Source: Thalassobius sp965218685
Lineage (GTDB): Bacteria > Pseudomonadota > Alphaproteobacteria > Rhodobacterales > Rhodobacteraceae
Direction of reading: 5' to 3'
Length of the DNA stretch: 64,000 nt
NCBI RefSeq assembly: GCF_965218685.1
Contig: NZ_OZ244657.1
Span: forward strand, 3,316,255 to 3,380,254
Part shown: positions 51,492 through 59,837 of the stretch, piece by piece
How the letters are laid out: each line of letters opens with the position of its first letter
How positions within the stretch are numbered: position 1 is the stretch's first letter
Made by a program: the position numbers and the translations under genes
The notes under the pieces: generated by a model
Seen by the model: only the letters and a program-made list of their open reading frames with translations
Database searches by the model: none
What the model was told of the DNA's origin: nothing

Positions 51492-53135
51492 ATGGCTCGT
51501 TATATCTTCATCACTGGTGGTGTTGTGTCCTCGCTGGGCAAGGGGTTGGCCTCAGCTGCCCTTGGAGCGTTGCTGCAAGCGCGCGGTTTTTCGGTCCGTC
51601 TACGTAAGCTGGACCCCTATCTGAACGTAGATCCGGGCACGATGAGCCCGTTTGAACACGGCGAGGTTTTCGTCACCGACGACGGCGCGGAAACCGATCT
51701 GGACCTGGGCCATTACGAGCGTTTCACTGGCGTGCCGGCGCGCATGACCGACTCGGTCAGCTCGGGGCGAATCTACTCGAACGTGCTGGAAAAAGAGCGT
51801 CGCGGCGATTACCTGGGCAAAACCATTCAGGTCGTCCCCCATGTCACCAACGAGATCAAAGAATTCCTGGCGATCGGCGATGACGAGGTCGATTTCATGC
51901 TGTGTGAAATCGGCGGCACCGTCGGCGATATCGAGGGCCTGCCCTTCTTCGAAGCAATCCGTCAGTTCACCCATGACCGCCCGCGCGGCCAGTGTATCTT
52001 CATGCACCTGACGTTGCTGCCCTATCTGGCCGCCAGTGGCGAGCTGAAGACCAAACCGACCCAGCACAGCGTCAAGGAGCTGCAGAGCATCGGCATCGCG
52101 CCAGACGTTCTGGTCTGCCGCAGCGAACAGCCCATCCCTGAAAAAGAGCGCGAGAAAATCGCCCTGTTCTGTAACGTCCGCAAGGACGCGGTGATCGCGG
52201 CCTATGACCTGAACTCGATCTACGAGGCCCCGCTGGCCTATCACCACGAGGGTCTGGACCAGGCGGTTCTGGATGCGTTCGGCATCTCGCCCGCGCCCAA
52301 ACCCGACATGGCCAAATGGGACGACGTGGTGGACCGCATCCACAACGCCGACGGCGAGGTCAAAGTCGCCATCGTGGGCAAATACGTGCAGCTGGAAGAC
52401 GCCTATAAGTCGATCAAAGAGGCCCTGACCCATGGCGGCATGGCCAACCGGGTGAAGGTCAATGTCGAGTGGGTGGACGCCGAGATTTTCGACAACGAAG
52501 ACCCGGCGCCGCATCTGGAAGGCTTCCACGCGATCCTGGTCCCCGGCGGCTTTGGCGAGCGCGGCACCGAAGGGAAAATCAAGGCGGCCGAATTCGCCCG
52601 CACCCGCAAGATCCCCTATCTGGGCATCTGCCTGGGCATGCAGATGGCCGTGATCGAAGCCGCGCGCAACGTGGCCGGCATCAACACCGCTGGTTCCGAA
52701 GAATTTGACCACGAGGCCGGCGGCAAGCGCTTTGAGCCCGTTGTTTATCACCTGAAAGAATGGGTGCAGGGCAACGCCAAGGTGAAGCGCAAGGCCGATG
52801 ACGACAAGGGCGGCACCATGCGTCTGGGCGCCTATGACGCCGTGCTGACCAAGGGCTCGAAAGTGGCCGAGGTTTATGGCGGCAGCGCGATCGAGGAACG
52901 CCATCGTCACCGTTACGAGGTGGACATCAAGTATCGCGAGAAACTCGAAGCTTGCGGACTGACCTTCTCGGGCATGTCGCCCGATGGTCGCCTGCCTGAA
53001 ATCGTGGAATGGGCCGACCATCCGTGGTTCATCGGTGTGCAGTATCACCCCGAGCTGAAGTCCAAACCATTCGATCCGCACCCGCTGTTCAAGGACTTTG
53101 TCCGCGCGGCCGTGGAAACTTCGCGGCTGGTATAA
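51492..53135 (+). CDS. pyrG: CTP synthase, 547 aa
   Basis: PyrG aminates UTP to CTP using glutamine. The N-terminal synthetase domain opens with YIFITGGVVSSLGKGL, its P-loop, followed by CEIGGTVGDIEGLPF. The C-terminal class-I amidotransferase domain (about 290-547) has LGICLGMQ with the catalytic Cys and FIGVQYHPE with the His-Glu pair. The ATG at 51492 follows GGGAGAAG. A symmetric hairpin terminator follows. Confidence 0.97.
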   Translation: MARYIFITGGVVSSLGKGLASAALGALLQARGFSVRLRKLDPYLNVDPGTMSPFEHGEVFVTDDGAETDLDLGHYERFTGVPARMTDSVSSGRIYSNVLEKERRGDYLGKTIQVVPHVTNEIKEFLAIGDDEVDFMLCEIGGTVGDIEGLPFFEAIRQFTHDRPRGQCIFMHLTLLPYLAASGELKTKPTQHSVKELQSIGIAPDVLVCRSEQPIPEKEREKIALFCNVRKDAVIAAYDLNSIYEAPLAYHHEGLDQAVLDAFGISPAPKPDMAKWDDVVDRIHNADGEVKVAIVGKYVQLEDAYKSIKEALTHGGMANRVKVNVEWVDAEIFDNEDPAPHLEGFHAILVPGGFGERGTEGKIKAAEFARTRKIPYLGICLGMQMAVIEAARNVAGINTAGSEEFDHEAGGKRFEPVVYHLKEWVQGNAKVKRKADDDKGGTMRLGAYDAVLTKGSKVAEVYGGSAIEERHRHRYEVDIKYREKLEACGLTFSGMSPDGRLPEIVEWADHPWFIGVQYHPELKSKPFDPHPLFKDFVRAAVETSRLV

Positions 53136-53162
53136 AAAACGGGGCCGATTGGCCCCGTTTTT
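53135..53162. terminator. Bidirectional terminator between pyrG and the next gene
   Basis: ACGGGGCC (53139-53146) pairs with GGCCCCGT (53151-53158) with a 4-nt loop, flanked by A runs before and T runs after. It reads as an intrinsic terminator on both strands, ending pyrG and the convergent hypothetical gene. Confidence 0.9.
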
Positions 53163-53177
53163 CGTTGGATCATTGGC

Positions 53178-53696
53178 TTAGCGCCAGAAGGGCTCGGTCA
53201 ACACACGCAGCAGCGTCGGCCGGTTGTCGTTGTCGGGCGTCATGATCAAGGTGCGCGGACCGTCGTCCGAAATTGCCTCGAATTTCGCTTCGTCAAAGAC
53301 CCAGCGCCCTTCGCGCCGTTCAGTGCGATCCAGGCGCTGCGCGTTGATCCATGCCTGTGCTTCGTGGCGGACAGGGCCCAGGCCAACCTCGGGGTCCGGC
53401 AGGTAGAAACCAGCGCAAATCCGACTGTGCAGGCTGTCCAGCATCGAACAGCGCGCACTGTCATTCAGTGGCACATCATCGGGATGCATATGGTTGAAAT
53501 CATGTGGGCGTCCGTTCAGGAAAACCCTTACGGCTGTCGCCAGATCCAAACCGATCTTCGACATGTGTCGGCCCAGCTGTCGCAGGTCGCCGGCATCCCA
53601 GTCAAAGTCAATCGCCGCTTGCGCGATTTCATCGATGCCCTGAGGTTTGTACGCGGTTGGCATGTCGTCCCAGTCCTGTGAAATCATCCGGTTCAT
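53178..53696 (-). CDS. Conserved hypothetical protein, 172 aa
   Basis: A soluble protein with no signal peptide or membrane segment. Recognisable stretches are DWDAGDLRQLGRHMSKIGLD, NGRPHDFNHMHPDDVP and RREGRWVFDEAKFEAI. I do not recognise the family. I chose the ATG at 53696 because GGAG lies 8 nt upstream; the frame opens seven codons earlier. It is convergent with pyrG across a shared terminator and divergent from the TerB-like pair. Confidence 0.65.
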   Translation of the reverse strand: MNRMISQDWDDMPTAYKPQGIDEIAQAAIDFDWDAGDLRQLGRHMSKIGLDLATAVRVFLNGRPHDFNHMHPDDVPLNDSARCSMLDSLHSRICAGFYLPDPEVGLGPVRHEAQAWINAQRLDRTERREGRWVFDEAKFEAISDDGPRTLIMTPDNDNRPTLLRVLTEPFWR

Positions 53697-53882
53697 CGCC
53701 GGAACTCCTTCTGGCATATCGTTTCAATTAAACTTCTATTGAAGGTTGAGGGAATAAGTTGGACCGAATTGTGACCGGTTTTGGGCGTCCCAAGTGTTTC
53801 ACTTTGGACACATTTTCGGGACAAGCCCCGGAGGGATCGAATTTCGATTTGCCAGAATCGTTTCTGCGCCTAGCCTTGTTAC

Positions 53883-54332
53883 ATGTTCTCGCAACTGTTC
53901 CGTTCTATTCGCACCTCGAAAGAAGAGGAGCTACCCGAGCCGGATGAAAAGCTGGCCCTGGGCGCCCTTTTGGTGCGGGTGGCAAAGTCTGACAAGAACT
54001 ATAATATCCATGAAATTCAACGCATTGACCGAATATTCTCGCAACGGTTTGACTTAAATGCCGTCGAGGCCGCAAAGATGCGGGCCTTGTGCGAAAAGCT
54101 GGAACAACACGCCCCTCATCTCGACGTATTCTCGGAAATGATCCGCGAGGGGGTCGATTTTGACGAGCGTCTGGCCACGCTCGAGGCGATGTGGCAGGTC
54201 GCGCTGGCCGACGGGCACGAGCGCCCCGAAGAGCTGGAAGTCGTTGATCGCACCAAGCATGCCCTGGGCCTGTCCGAGGCGGACAGCCTGCAAGCGCGCG
54301 TACAAGCGGCGCAAACAATCGGCGAAACTTGA
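53883..54332 (+). CDS. TerB-like protein, copy 1, 149 aa
   Basis: The helical core (about 20-140) follows the TerB family: DEKLALGALLVRVAKSDKN near the start, then EIQRIDRIFSQRF and LEAMWQVALADGHERPEE, in which conserved acidic residues bind metal. TerB is known from tellurite resistance operons, but isolated TerB proteins are widespread and of unknown function. A second copy follows 45 nt downstream with the same layout. No terC, terD or other tellurite gene is in view. Confidence 0.82.
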   Translation: MFSQLFRSIRTSKEEELPEPDEKLALGALLVRVAKSDKNYNIHEIQRIDRIFSQRFDLNAVEAAKMRALCEKLEQHAPHLDVFSEMIREGVDFDERLATLEAMWQVALADGHERPEELEVVDRTKHALGLSEADSLQARVQAAQTIGET

Positions 54333-54377
54333 CCATCCACGATTGGCGCGACGCGTTTTAACCCCTATATCGAGCTC

Positions 54378-54818
54378 ATGTTTGCAGATCTGTTGAAACG
54401 GCTGACCCAGCCCGGCCCCGCCCCCCTGCCCGATGAAGACGCCCGACTGGCGCTAAGCGCGCTGTTGGTTCGCGTCGCGCGTGCGGATGGCCATTTTGAC
54501 GGAACAGAGCGCACGCTGATCCTGCAAATTCTCGAAGCGCGCTTTGGGTTGGACGCCGCCGCCGCCGCTGATTTGCTGCACCAAGCCCAGATTCTTGAAT
54601 CCGAGGCCCCTGACACCGTCCGCTTTACCCGGGCCATCAAGGACGCGGTGCCATTCGAGGACCGCACCGCCATCCTTGAATCCCTCTGGCAAGTGGTACT
54701 GGCCGACGGCGTACGGGACGACGCCGAGGATTCGCTGCTGCGTATGGTCTCAAACTTCCTGGGAATCAACGACCGCGACAGCGCTCTGGCGCGCCAACGG
54801 GTCGAGGCCCGCAGCTAG
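54378..54818 (+). CDS. TerB-like protein, copy 2, 146 aa
   Basis: The second TerB-like protein: DARLALSALLVRVARADGH, RTLILQILEARFGL and ILESLWQVVLADGVRDDAED match copy 1 at equal spacing, so the two come from tandem duplication followed by strong divergence. Both have the acidic pairs expected for metal binding. It probably forms an operon with copy 1 and may hetero-oligomerise with it; this is inference. A 139-nt gap precedes the ABC transporter genes. Confidence 0.82.
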   Translation: MFADLLKRLTQPGPAPLPDEDARLALSALLVRVARADGHFDGTERTLILQILEARFGLDAAAAADLLHQAQILESEAPDTVRFTRAIKDAVPFEDRTAILESLWQVVLADGVRDDAEDSLLRMVSNFLGINDRDSALARQRVEARS

Positions 54819-54957
54819 TTTTCCAGCCAAATCGCTGGCAGTTTTCGCATGACTGCGGGTCAATTTGTCCGTTTTGGCCCGAATCCGTCGGTTTGAAAGT
54901 TGCACCAGCCGGTAAAAAAATCCCTACTGGTGAAAACAAATAAGATCAGGGTCGTCC

Positions 54958-55734
54958 GTGTCCGACAAGGAACCAGTCATCGAAATCCGAGGGCTTCACA
55001 AAGCTTATGGCGCTTTGGAAGTCATCAAGGGCGTGGACATCACCGCGCACAAGGGCGACGTTGTTTCGCTCATCGGCTCTTCGGGGTCGGGGAAATCCAC
55101 CATTCTGCGCTGCGCCAATCTGTTAGAGGACAGCCAGAAAGGCGATATCCTGTTTCAGGGCGAGCCCGTCAAATGGAAGGGCCAGGGGCATGCGCGCCAG
55201 CCCGCGGACGCCGGACAGGTCCTGCGCATTCGCACCAACCTGTCGATGGTGTTCCAGCAGTTCAATCTTTGGGCCCACATGACCATCCTGCAGAACGTGA
55301 TGGAGGCCCCCGTCACCGTTCTGGGTCGCGACAAGGCCGAGGTCGAAGCCTCTGCCCGCCGCTATCTGGACAAGGTGGGGATCGGCGACAAATGTGATGT
55401 CTTCCCCGCGCAACTGTCGGGCGGCCAGCAGCAACGCGCGGCCATCGCTCGTGCCTTGTGCATGGAGCCCCAGGCCATCCTGTTCGACGAGCCCACCAGC
55501 GCCCTGGACCCCGAGCTGGAGCAGGAAGTCGTCAAGGTCATCAAGGATCTGGCCGCCGAAGGGCGCACCATGCTGATCGTGACCCACGACATGAAAATGG
55601 CCCATGATGTCAGCAGCCACGTCGTGTTTCTGCACCAGGGGAAAATCGAAGAAGAAGGCCCGCCCGAGACTTTGTTCGGCGCGCCGAAATCCGAACGACT
55701 GCAACAATTTTTGTCCGTCACCTCTCATCTCTGA
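54958..55734 (+). CDS. Polar amino acid ABC transporter ATPase, 258 aa
   Basis: Walker A GSSGSGKST (about 41-49), Q-loop in MVFQQFNLW, signature LSGGQQQRAAIARAL and Walker B AILFDEPTSALDPE are all present, in the form typical of HisP/ArtP/GlnQ ATPases. The start is a GTG at 54958. It is the first gene of a four-gene import system and powers it from the cytoplasmic face. The neighbours suggest that the substrate is metabolised through gamma-glutamyl intermediates. Confidence 0.93.
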   Translation: MSDKEPVIEIRGLHKAYGALEVIKGVDITAHKGDVVSLIGSSGSGKSTILRCANLLEDSQKGDILFQGEPVKWKGQGHARQPADAGQVLRIRTNLSMVFQQFNLWAHMTILQNVMEAPVTVLGRDKAEVEASARRYLDKVGIGDKCDVFPAQLSGGQQQRAAIARALCMEPQAILFDEPTSALDPELEQEVVKVIKDLAAEGRTMLIVTHDMKMAHDVSSHVVFLHQGKIEEEGPPETLFGAPKSERLQQFLSVTSHL

Positions 55735-55773
55735 GGGACGGTCCTCACACGCGCAACTTAACGGGAGTGAACA

Positions 55774-56499
55774 ATGAAAAAACTGATCCTGACCACCACC
55801 GCCCTGGCGCTGAGCGCGGGCATGGCCTTTGCTGGCAGCCATTCCATGACCGTCCGCATGGGCACCGAGGGCGCCTATCCTCCGTTCAACTTCATCAACG
55901 ACAGCGGCGAAGTCGACGGTTTCGAGCGCGAGCTGGGCGATGAGCTGTGCAAACGTGCCGAGCTGAAATGCGAGTGGGTCACCAATGACTGGGATTCGAT
56001 CATCCCCAACTTGGTGTCGGGCAACTATGACACCATCATCGCGGGCATGTCCATCACCGCCGAGCGCATGGAAAAGATCGACTTTACCGAGGCTTACACC
56101 CAGCCTGACCCCTCGGCCTATGCGGTGCTCAGCACGGATGTGGACATTAAAACCGGCGTGATCGCCGCGCAGGCCAATACCATTCAGGCCGCTTTTGTGG
56201 CCGAGGCAGGTGCACAGCTGGTTGAATTCGCCACCGTCGACGAGGCCCTGGCCGCCGTCGTGAACGGCGAGGCCGACGCCATCCTGGCGGACAAGGCCAG
56301 CCTGACCGACTATGTGGCCGCTGATGACGCCCTGATGTTCCTGGAGCAAGAGGAAATGATCGGCGGCGGTGTCGGCATGGGCATCCGCAAATCCGACGCC
56401 GAGCTGCGCGGCAAATTCGACGCGGCGATCAAGTCGATGAAGGATGACGGCACGCTGAACGCCCTGATCACCAAGTGGCAGATCGGCGAAACCTTCTGA
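55774..56499 (+). CDS. Amino acid ABC transporter substrate-binding protein, 241 aa
   Basis: A signal peptide (about 1-20, ending AFAGS) precedes the family 3 binding fold: VRMGTEGAYPPFNFINDSG (the first ligand strand), VDGFERELGDELCKRA, WDSIIPNLVSGNYD with AGMSITAERMEKIDFTEAY, and GVGMGIRKSD in the hinge region. It resembles the HisJ/ArtJ/LAO group, so a basic amino acid or opine-like ligand is a reasonable guess. A GC-rich hairpin follows the gene, as is common after abundantly expressed binding proteins. Confidence 0.92.
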   Translation: MKKLILTTTALALSAGMAFAGSHSMTVRMGTEGAYPPFNFINDSGEVDGFERELGDELCKRAELKCEWVTNDWDSIIPNLVSGNYDTIIAGMSITAERMEKIDFTEAYTQPDPSAYAVLSTDVDIKTGVIAAQANTIQAAFVAEAGAQLVEFATVDEALAAVVNGEADAILADKASLTDYVAADDALMFLEQEEMIGGGVGMGIRKSDAELRGKFDAAIKSMKDDGTLNALITKWQIGETF

Positions 56500-56512
56500 T
56501 CCTGACCGAAAC

Positions 56513-56532
56513 GGCGGGGGCGTACGCCGCCC
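56513..56532 (+). other. GC hairpin between binding protein and permease
   Basis: A compact imperfect stem built on the palindrome GCGTACGC with G-rich and C-rich arms lies 14 nt after the binding-protein stop. There is no T tract. Such hairpins usually protect the upstream message and let the binding protein be made in excess over the permeases. Confidence 0.4.
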
Positions 56533-56553
56533 CTGCCCCACCCGGACAACCGT

Positions 56554-57438
56554 ATGTTTCCCTATTGCACCGACCCATCGACGCTTGAAGGTCTGAGCTG
56601 GCTCAGCTGCTATCTGACGACGGACAAGCACATGATGCTGTTCTACTCGGTCGGGACTGTGCTGTTGTTGCTGGCGATCACCGCGCCCGCTGCCCTGATG
56701 TTCGGTTTTTTCGGGGCCACCGCGGCCAAGTCGCCCTTTTTTCCGCTGCGTTGGCTGGGCAAGATCTATATCTCGGTCGTCCGCGGGGTGCCGGACATTG
56801 CGTTTTTCCTGTTCTTCGTGATTGCCCTGGATCAAGGGTTCGAGTGGATACGCCACAAGCTGAAATGTCCTGACTGGTCCGAGCCGATCCGACAGGGCAA
56901 TGATTTCGTGGTTTGCTCGGTCGCGAAACTGCCCCTTGGCGACGCCCCGCAATGGGTACACGAGGTTTATGGCTTTGCCCTGGCCGTGCTGACATTTGCC
57001 ATTGTTTTCGGGGCCTTCGCGGCGAATGTGTTGTTTGGTGCCATGCGCGCCGTGCCCCATGCCCAGATGGAGACCGCCTATGCTTATGGCATGTCCAAGC
57101 GGCAGGCATTCTGGCGGGTTTTGGTGCCGCAGATGTGGGTCTATGCCCTGCCCGGCCTGTCGAACCTGTGGATGGTGCTGATCAAAGCGACGCCCTTGTT
57201 GTTCCTGCTGGGGGTCGAGGACATCGTCTATTGGGCGCGCGAGCTGGGCGCGGCGAAAACCCCGCGTTTCACCGAATACCCGCATCCAGACTGGCGGATG
57301 TGGTATTTCCTTGGGCTGCTGGTGTTCTATCTGGGCTTTACCCGCGTGTCCGAGATCGCCTTGGAACGGCTGATGAAACGCCTGTCGCACGGACAGGCCA
57401 CCGCCGCCGGTGAAGCACAACGGAGGGCCCAGGCATGA
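56554..57438 (+). CDS. Amino acid ABC transporter permease, first subunit, 294 aa
   Basis: An inner-membrane permease of the HisQ/HisM family with about five membrane segments. The EAA loop that contacts the ATPase is at ETAYAYGMSKRQAFWRVLVP (about 170-190), followed by LWMVLIKATPLLFLLGVEDI. An insertion of about 45 polar residues with two Cys (near residues 107 and 125) lies before the EAA loop and is longer than usual. Its stop overlaps the second permease start by 4 nt (ATGA). Confidence 0.9.
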   Translation: MFPYCTDPSTLEGLSWLSCYLTTDKHMMLFYSVGTVLLLLAITAPAALMFGFFGATAAKSPFFPLRWLGKIYISVVRGVPDIAFFLFFVIALDQGFEWIRHKLKCPDWSEPIRQGNDFVVCSVAKLPLGDAPQWVHEVYGFALAVLTFAIVFGAFAANVLFGAMRAVPHAQMETAYAYGMSKRQAFWRVLVPQMWVYALPGLSNLWMVLIKATPLLFLLGVEDIVYWARELGAAKTPRFTEYPHPDWRMWYFLGLLVFYLGFTRVSEIALERLMKRLSHGQATAAGEAQRRAQA

Positions 57439-58241
57439 GCTGCGTGCAGATCATCCAGGACTATGCCCTACGCTCGATTGGGATCGGCGAACGGCTGCTG
57501 CCCAAGACCGATTTCACCCTGTGCCACCAGGTCACGCTGATCGGGTCGGGCATGTTGTGGAACATCTATTTCGGGGTCCTGGCCCTGCTGGCCGGGTTCT
57601 TTCTGGCCAATGCGCTGGCCGTGGCCAAGAATTCGAACACTCGCTGGCTGCGTAAACCGGCCGAATGGTTCATCTTTGTGTTCCGCGGCTCGCCGCTGTT
57701 CGTTCAGTTCTTCTTTGGGTACTTCCTGTTTCTTTCGCTGAAAAAAGCGTTCCCGGTCTTTGCCCCCTTCACCGATGCCTGGCTGGGCGCGTTAGTGGTG
57801 CTGTTTTTCAACACCGCGGCCTATTCGGCCGAGATTTTCTATGGCGCGCTGCGCTCGGTCCCCAAGGGCGACATGGAGGCCGCGGATGCCTATGGGTTCA
57901 GCGGGTGGAAGAAATTCCGGCACATCACCTGGCCGACTACCCTGCGGCTGGCATGGCCCGCCTACACGAACGAGGCGATCTTTCTGTTTCACGCCACCGT
58001 GCTGGTGTTTTTCTCGGGCTTTCCGGCGTGGCGGCAAAAGGGCGACGCGCTGTACTATGCCAGCTATTTCGCCGAAAAGACTTTTAACCCCTTCGTCCCC
58101 TACCCGATCCTTGCGGGTTACTTCATCCTGCTGACGCTGATCATCGTTGGCATCTTTGGTCTGATCAATCACCGGCTGAACCGACACCTTCCGCAGCAAC
58201 AACGGCGGAAAATTCGCTTGCGTCCACGCTTGATCCGGTAG
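57435..58241 (+). CDS. Amino acid ABC transporter permease, second subunit, 268 aa
   Basis: The partner permease, also of the HisQ/HisM family: VFRGSPLFVQFFFGY and the EAA loop MEAADAYGFSGWKKFRHITWP (about 153-172), then NEAIFLFHATVLVFFSGF. With its partner it forms the membrane channel of a polar amino acid importer. It is translationally coupled to the upstream gene by a 4-nt overlap. The gene ends just before the twin palindromes that precede the GS-like gene. Confidence 0.9.
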   Translation: MSCVQIIQDYALRSIGIGERLLPKTDFTLCHQVTLIGSGMLWNIYFGVLALLAGFFLANALAVAKNSNTRWLRKPAEWFIFVFRGSPLFVQFFFGYFLFLSLKKAFPVFAPFTDAWLGALVVLFFNTAAYSAEIFYGALRSVPKGDMEAADAYGFSGWKKFRHITWPTTLRLAWPAYTNEAIFLFHATVLVFFSGFPAWRQKGDALYYASYFAEKTFNPFVPYPILAGYFILLTLIIVGIFGLINHRLNRHLPQQQRRKIRLRPRLIR

Positions 58242-58250
58242 TATCCATTA

Positions 58251-58260
58251 TTTGATCAAA
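58251..58260. promoter_or_regulatory. Palindrome TTTGATCAAA, copy 1
   Basis: A perfect 10-bp palindrome, 10 nt after the permease stop. An identical copy lies exactly 75 bp downstream, and the flanking sequences (AATTAT and TCGGAC) are themselves arranged as an inverted repeat of those at copy 2. It is probably one of two operators for the GS-like gene cluster. Confidence 0.6.
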
Positions 58261-58325
58261 TTATTCGGACGCAGGTAGGCTTGCTGCATACAGGCATGTT
58301 TACAGCCACTGTCCGAACTGCATAA

Positions 58326-58335
58326 TTTGATCAAA
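58326..58335. promoter_or_regulatory. Palindrome TTTGATCAAA, copy 2
   Basis: The second identical copy, about 92 nt before the chosen GS-like start codon. The 75-bp spacing equals about seven helical turns, so two dimers could sit on the same DNA face and form a loop. The regulator is not encoded in the window. Confidence 0.6.
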
Positions 58336-58427
58336 ATTTAACAATCAGGGACCAAGGGCATGGCCTCGGAACGTTTGAGATGCAAGAATCGCTTGCGTCC
58401 GGCTTGCGGGATCGGCCTCATCGAAAC

Positions 58428-59768
58428 ATGAAGATGAACAACTGGCTGAGAAAACACCCCGAGGTGCGCACCATCCGCGTGGCAGCGGCGGATCTGAACG
58501 GACAGGCGCGCGGCAAGCGCGTCCCCACGCGTTTCGCCGACAAAGTGGTCGAAGACGGCACGCGCTTTCCCATGTCCGTGCTGAACCTGGACATCTGGGG
58601 CGAGGACATCGAGGACAGCCCGCTGGTCTTTGACAGCGGGGATGCAGACGGCGTGCTGCGCCCGACCGAACGGGGCTTTATGCCCATGCCCTGGCTGGCG
58701 GCCCCCACCGCGTTGCTGCCGCTGTGGATGTATGATGACGACGGTCGACCCTATGACGGCGATCCGCGCCACGCGTTGCGCGCCATCGTGGAACGCTACA
58801 AGGCGATCGGCCTGACCCCTGTTGTTGCGATGGAAATGGAGTTTTTCCTGATCGACGATTCCGGGCGGGACCTGCGCATTCCGGTCAGCCCGCGTTCGGG
58901 CAAGCGGCGCAAAGGGGCCGAGACCCTGTCGATCCGCGCACTGGATGCCTTCGACAGCTTCTTCACCGACCTCTATGACGCCTGCGAAGAAATGGACATC
59001 CCCGCCGACACCGCGATTTCCGAGGCCGGTTTGGGTCAGTTCGAAATCAACCTGATGCATTGCGATGACGCCCTGCGCGCCGCTGATGACGCCTGGCTGT
59101 TCAAGATGCTGGTCAAGGGGCTGGCGCGCAGCCACGGATTTGCAGCGTCTTTCATGGCCAAACCCTATGAGGATTACGCCGGCTCTGGCCTGCACACCCA
59201 TTTTTCGCTGATCGATCAGGACGGCAACAACGTCTTTGACGATGGCGGCGACAAGGGCACGCCGATGCTGCATCACGCGGTAGCAGGCTGTCTGCGGGCG
59301 ATGCATGACAGCACGCTGATCTTTGCACCGCATTGGAACAGCTATGACCGGATGGTGCCCGGCGCGCATGCCCCCACCGGCATCAGCTGGGCCTATGAGA
59401 ACCGCACGGCGGCAATCCGTGTGCCCTCGGGCAGTCACAAGGCGCGACGGCTGGAACACCGCGTGGCTGGCGGCGACGTGAACCCTTATCTGCTGCTGAC
59501 AGCCATTCTGGGCGCGGCGCTGACCGGGATCGAGGACCAGCTGCCTCCGCCCGATCCGATCACCGGCAACGCCTATGCGCTGGACCTGCCGCGCATTCCC
59601 GACAAATGGGGCGCGGCCATCGACGCCTTCGAGAGCAGCGAACATATCAAGCGCATCTTCGCCCCCGAAATGATCCGCAATATCGTTCTGACCAAGCGCC
59701 AAGAACTGCACTATATGGACGAACTGACCCCCGAAGAACGGGTCGAAATCTATCTGGACACAGTCTAG
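58428..59768 (+). CDS. Glutamine-synthetase-like gamma-glutamyl ligase 1, 446 aa
   Basis: The catalytic residues of the GS fold are present: EMEFF (metal Glu) in the first barrel strand, GLGQFEINL, GSGLHTHFSL with the active-site His, and RVPSGSHKARRLEHRVAGGDVNPYL with the nucleotide- and metal-binding Arg and Glu. It lacks the adenylylation loop and the substrate latch of assimilatory GlnA, and the order is like PuuA/GlnA3-type ligases, which attach glutamate to amines with ATP. Two nearby ATGs (58428, 58434) and an upstream one (58380) are possible starts; none has a strong ribosome site. The substrate is probably an amine imported by the upstream transporter. Confidence 0.82.
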   Translation: MKMNNWLRKHPEVRTIRVAAADLNGQARGKRVPTRFADKVVEDGTRFPMSVLNLDIWGEDIEDSPLVFDSGDADGVLRPTERGFMPMPWLAAPTALLPLWMYDDDGRPYDGDPRHALRAIVERYKAIGLTPVVAMEMEFFLIDDSGRDLRIPVSPRSGKRRKGAETLSIRALDAFDSFFTDLYDACEEMDIPADTAISEAGLGQFEINLMHCDDALRAADDAWLFKMLVKGLARSHGFAASFMAKPYEDYAGSGLHTHFSLIDQDGNNVFDDGGDKGTPMLHHAVAGCLRAMHDSTLIFAPHWNSYDRMVPGAHAPTGISWAYENRTAAIRVPSGSHKARRLEHRVAGGDVNPYLLLTAILGAALTGIEDQLPPPDPITGNAYALDLPRIPDKWGAAIDAFESSEHIKRIFAPEMIRNIVLTKRQELHYMDELTPEERVEIYLDTV

Positions 59769-59795
59769 ATTTCCGCGGGCCGCACGCTCGTTTAT

Positions 59796-59815
59796 CTGGT
59801 CCCCAATGGGGCCAG
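59796..59815 (+). other. Hairpin between GS-like 1 and the amidotransferase
   Basis: CTGGTCCC and GGGGCCAG form an 8-bp stem with one G-U pair around a 4-nt loop, 28 nt after the stop. There is no T tract. It is probably an mRNA-processing or stability element within the operon. Confidence 0.4.
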
Positions 59816-59837
59816 AATCCTGAAAAAATGGTGAATT

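Noticed and set aside
55123..57420. 765-codon minus-strand frame opposite the ABC transporter genes
   Set aside because: It spans three real genes and their gaps on the other strand; no ribosome site and no recognisable domain.
58251..58335. FNR/Anr box reading of the TTTGATCAAA sites
   Set aside because: FNR sites need TTGAT-N4-ATCAA; here the two halves are fused with no spacer.
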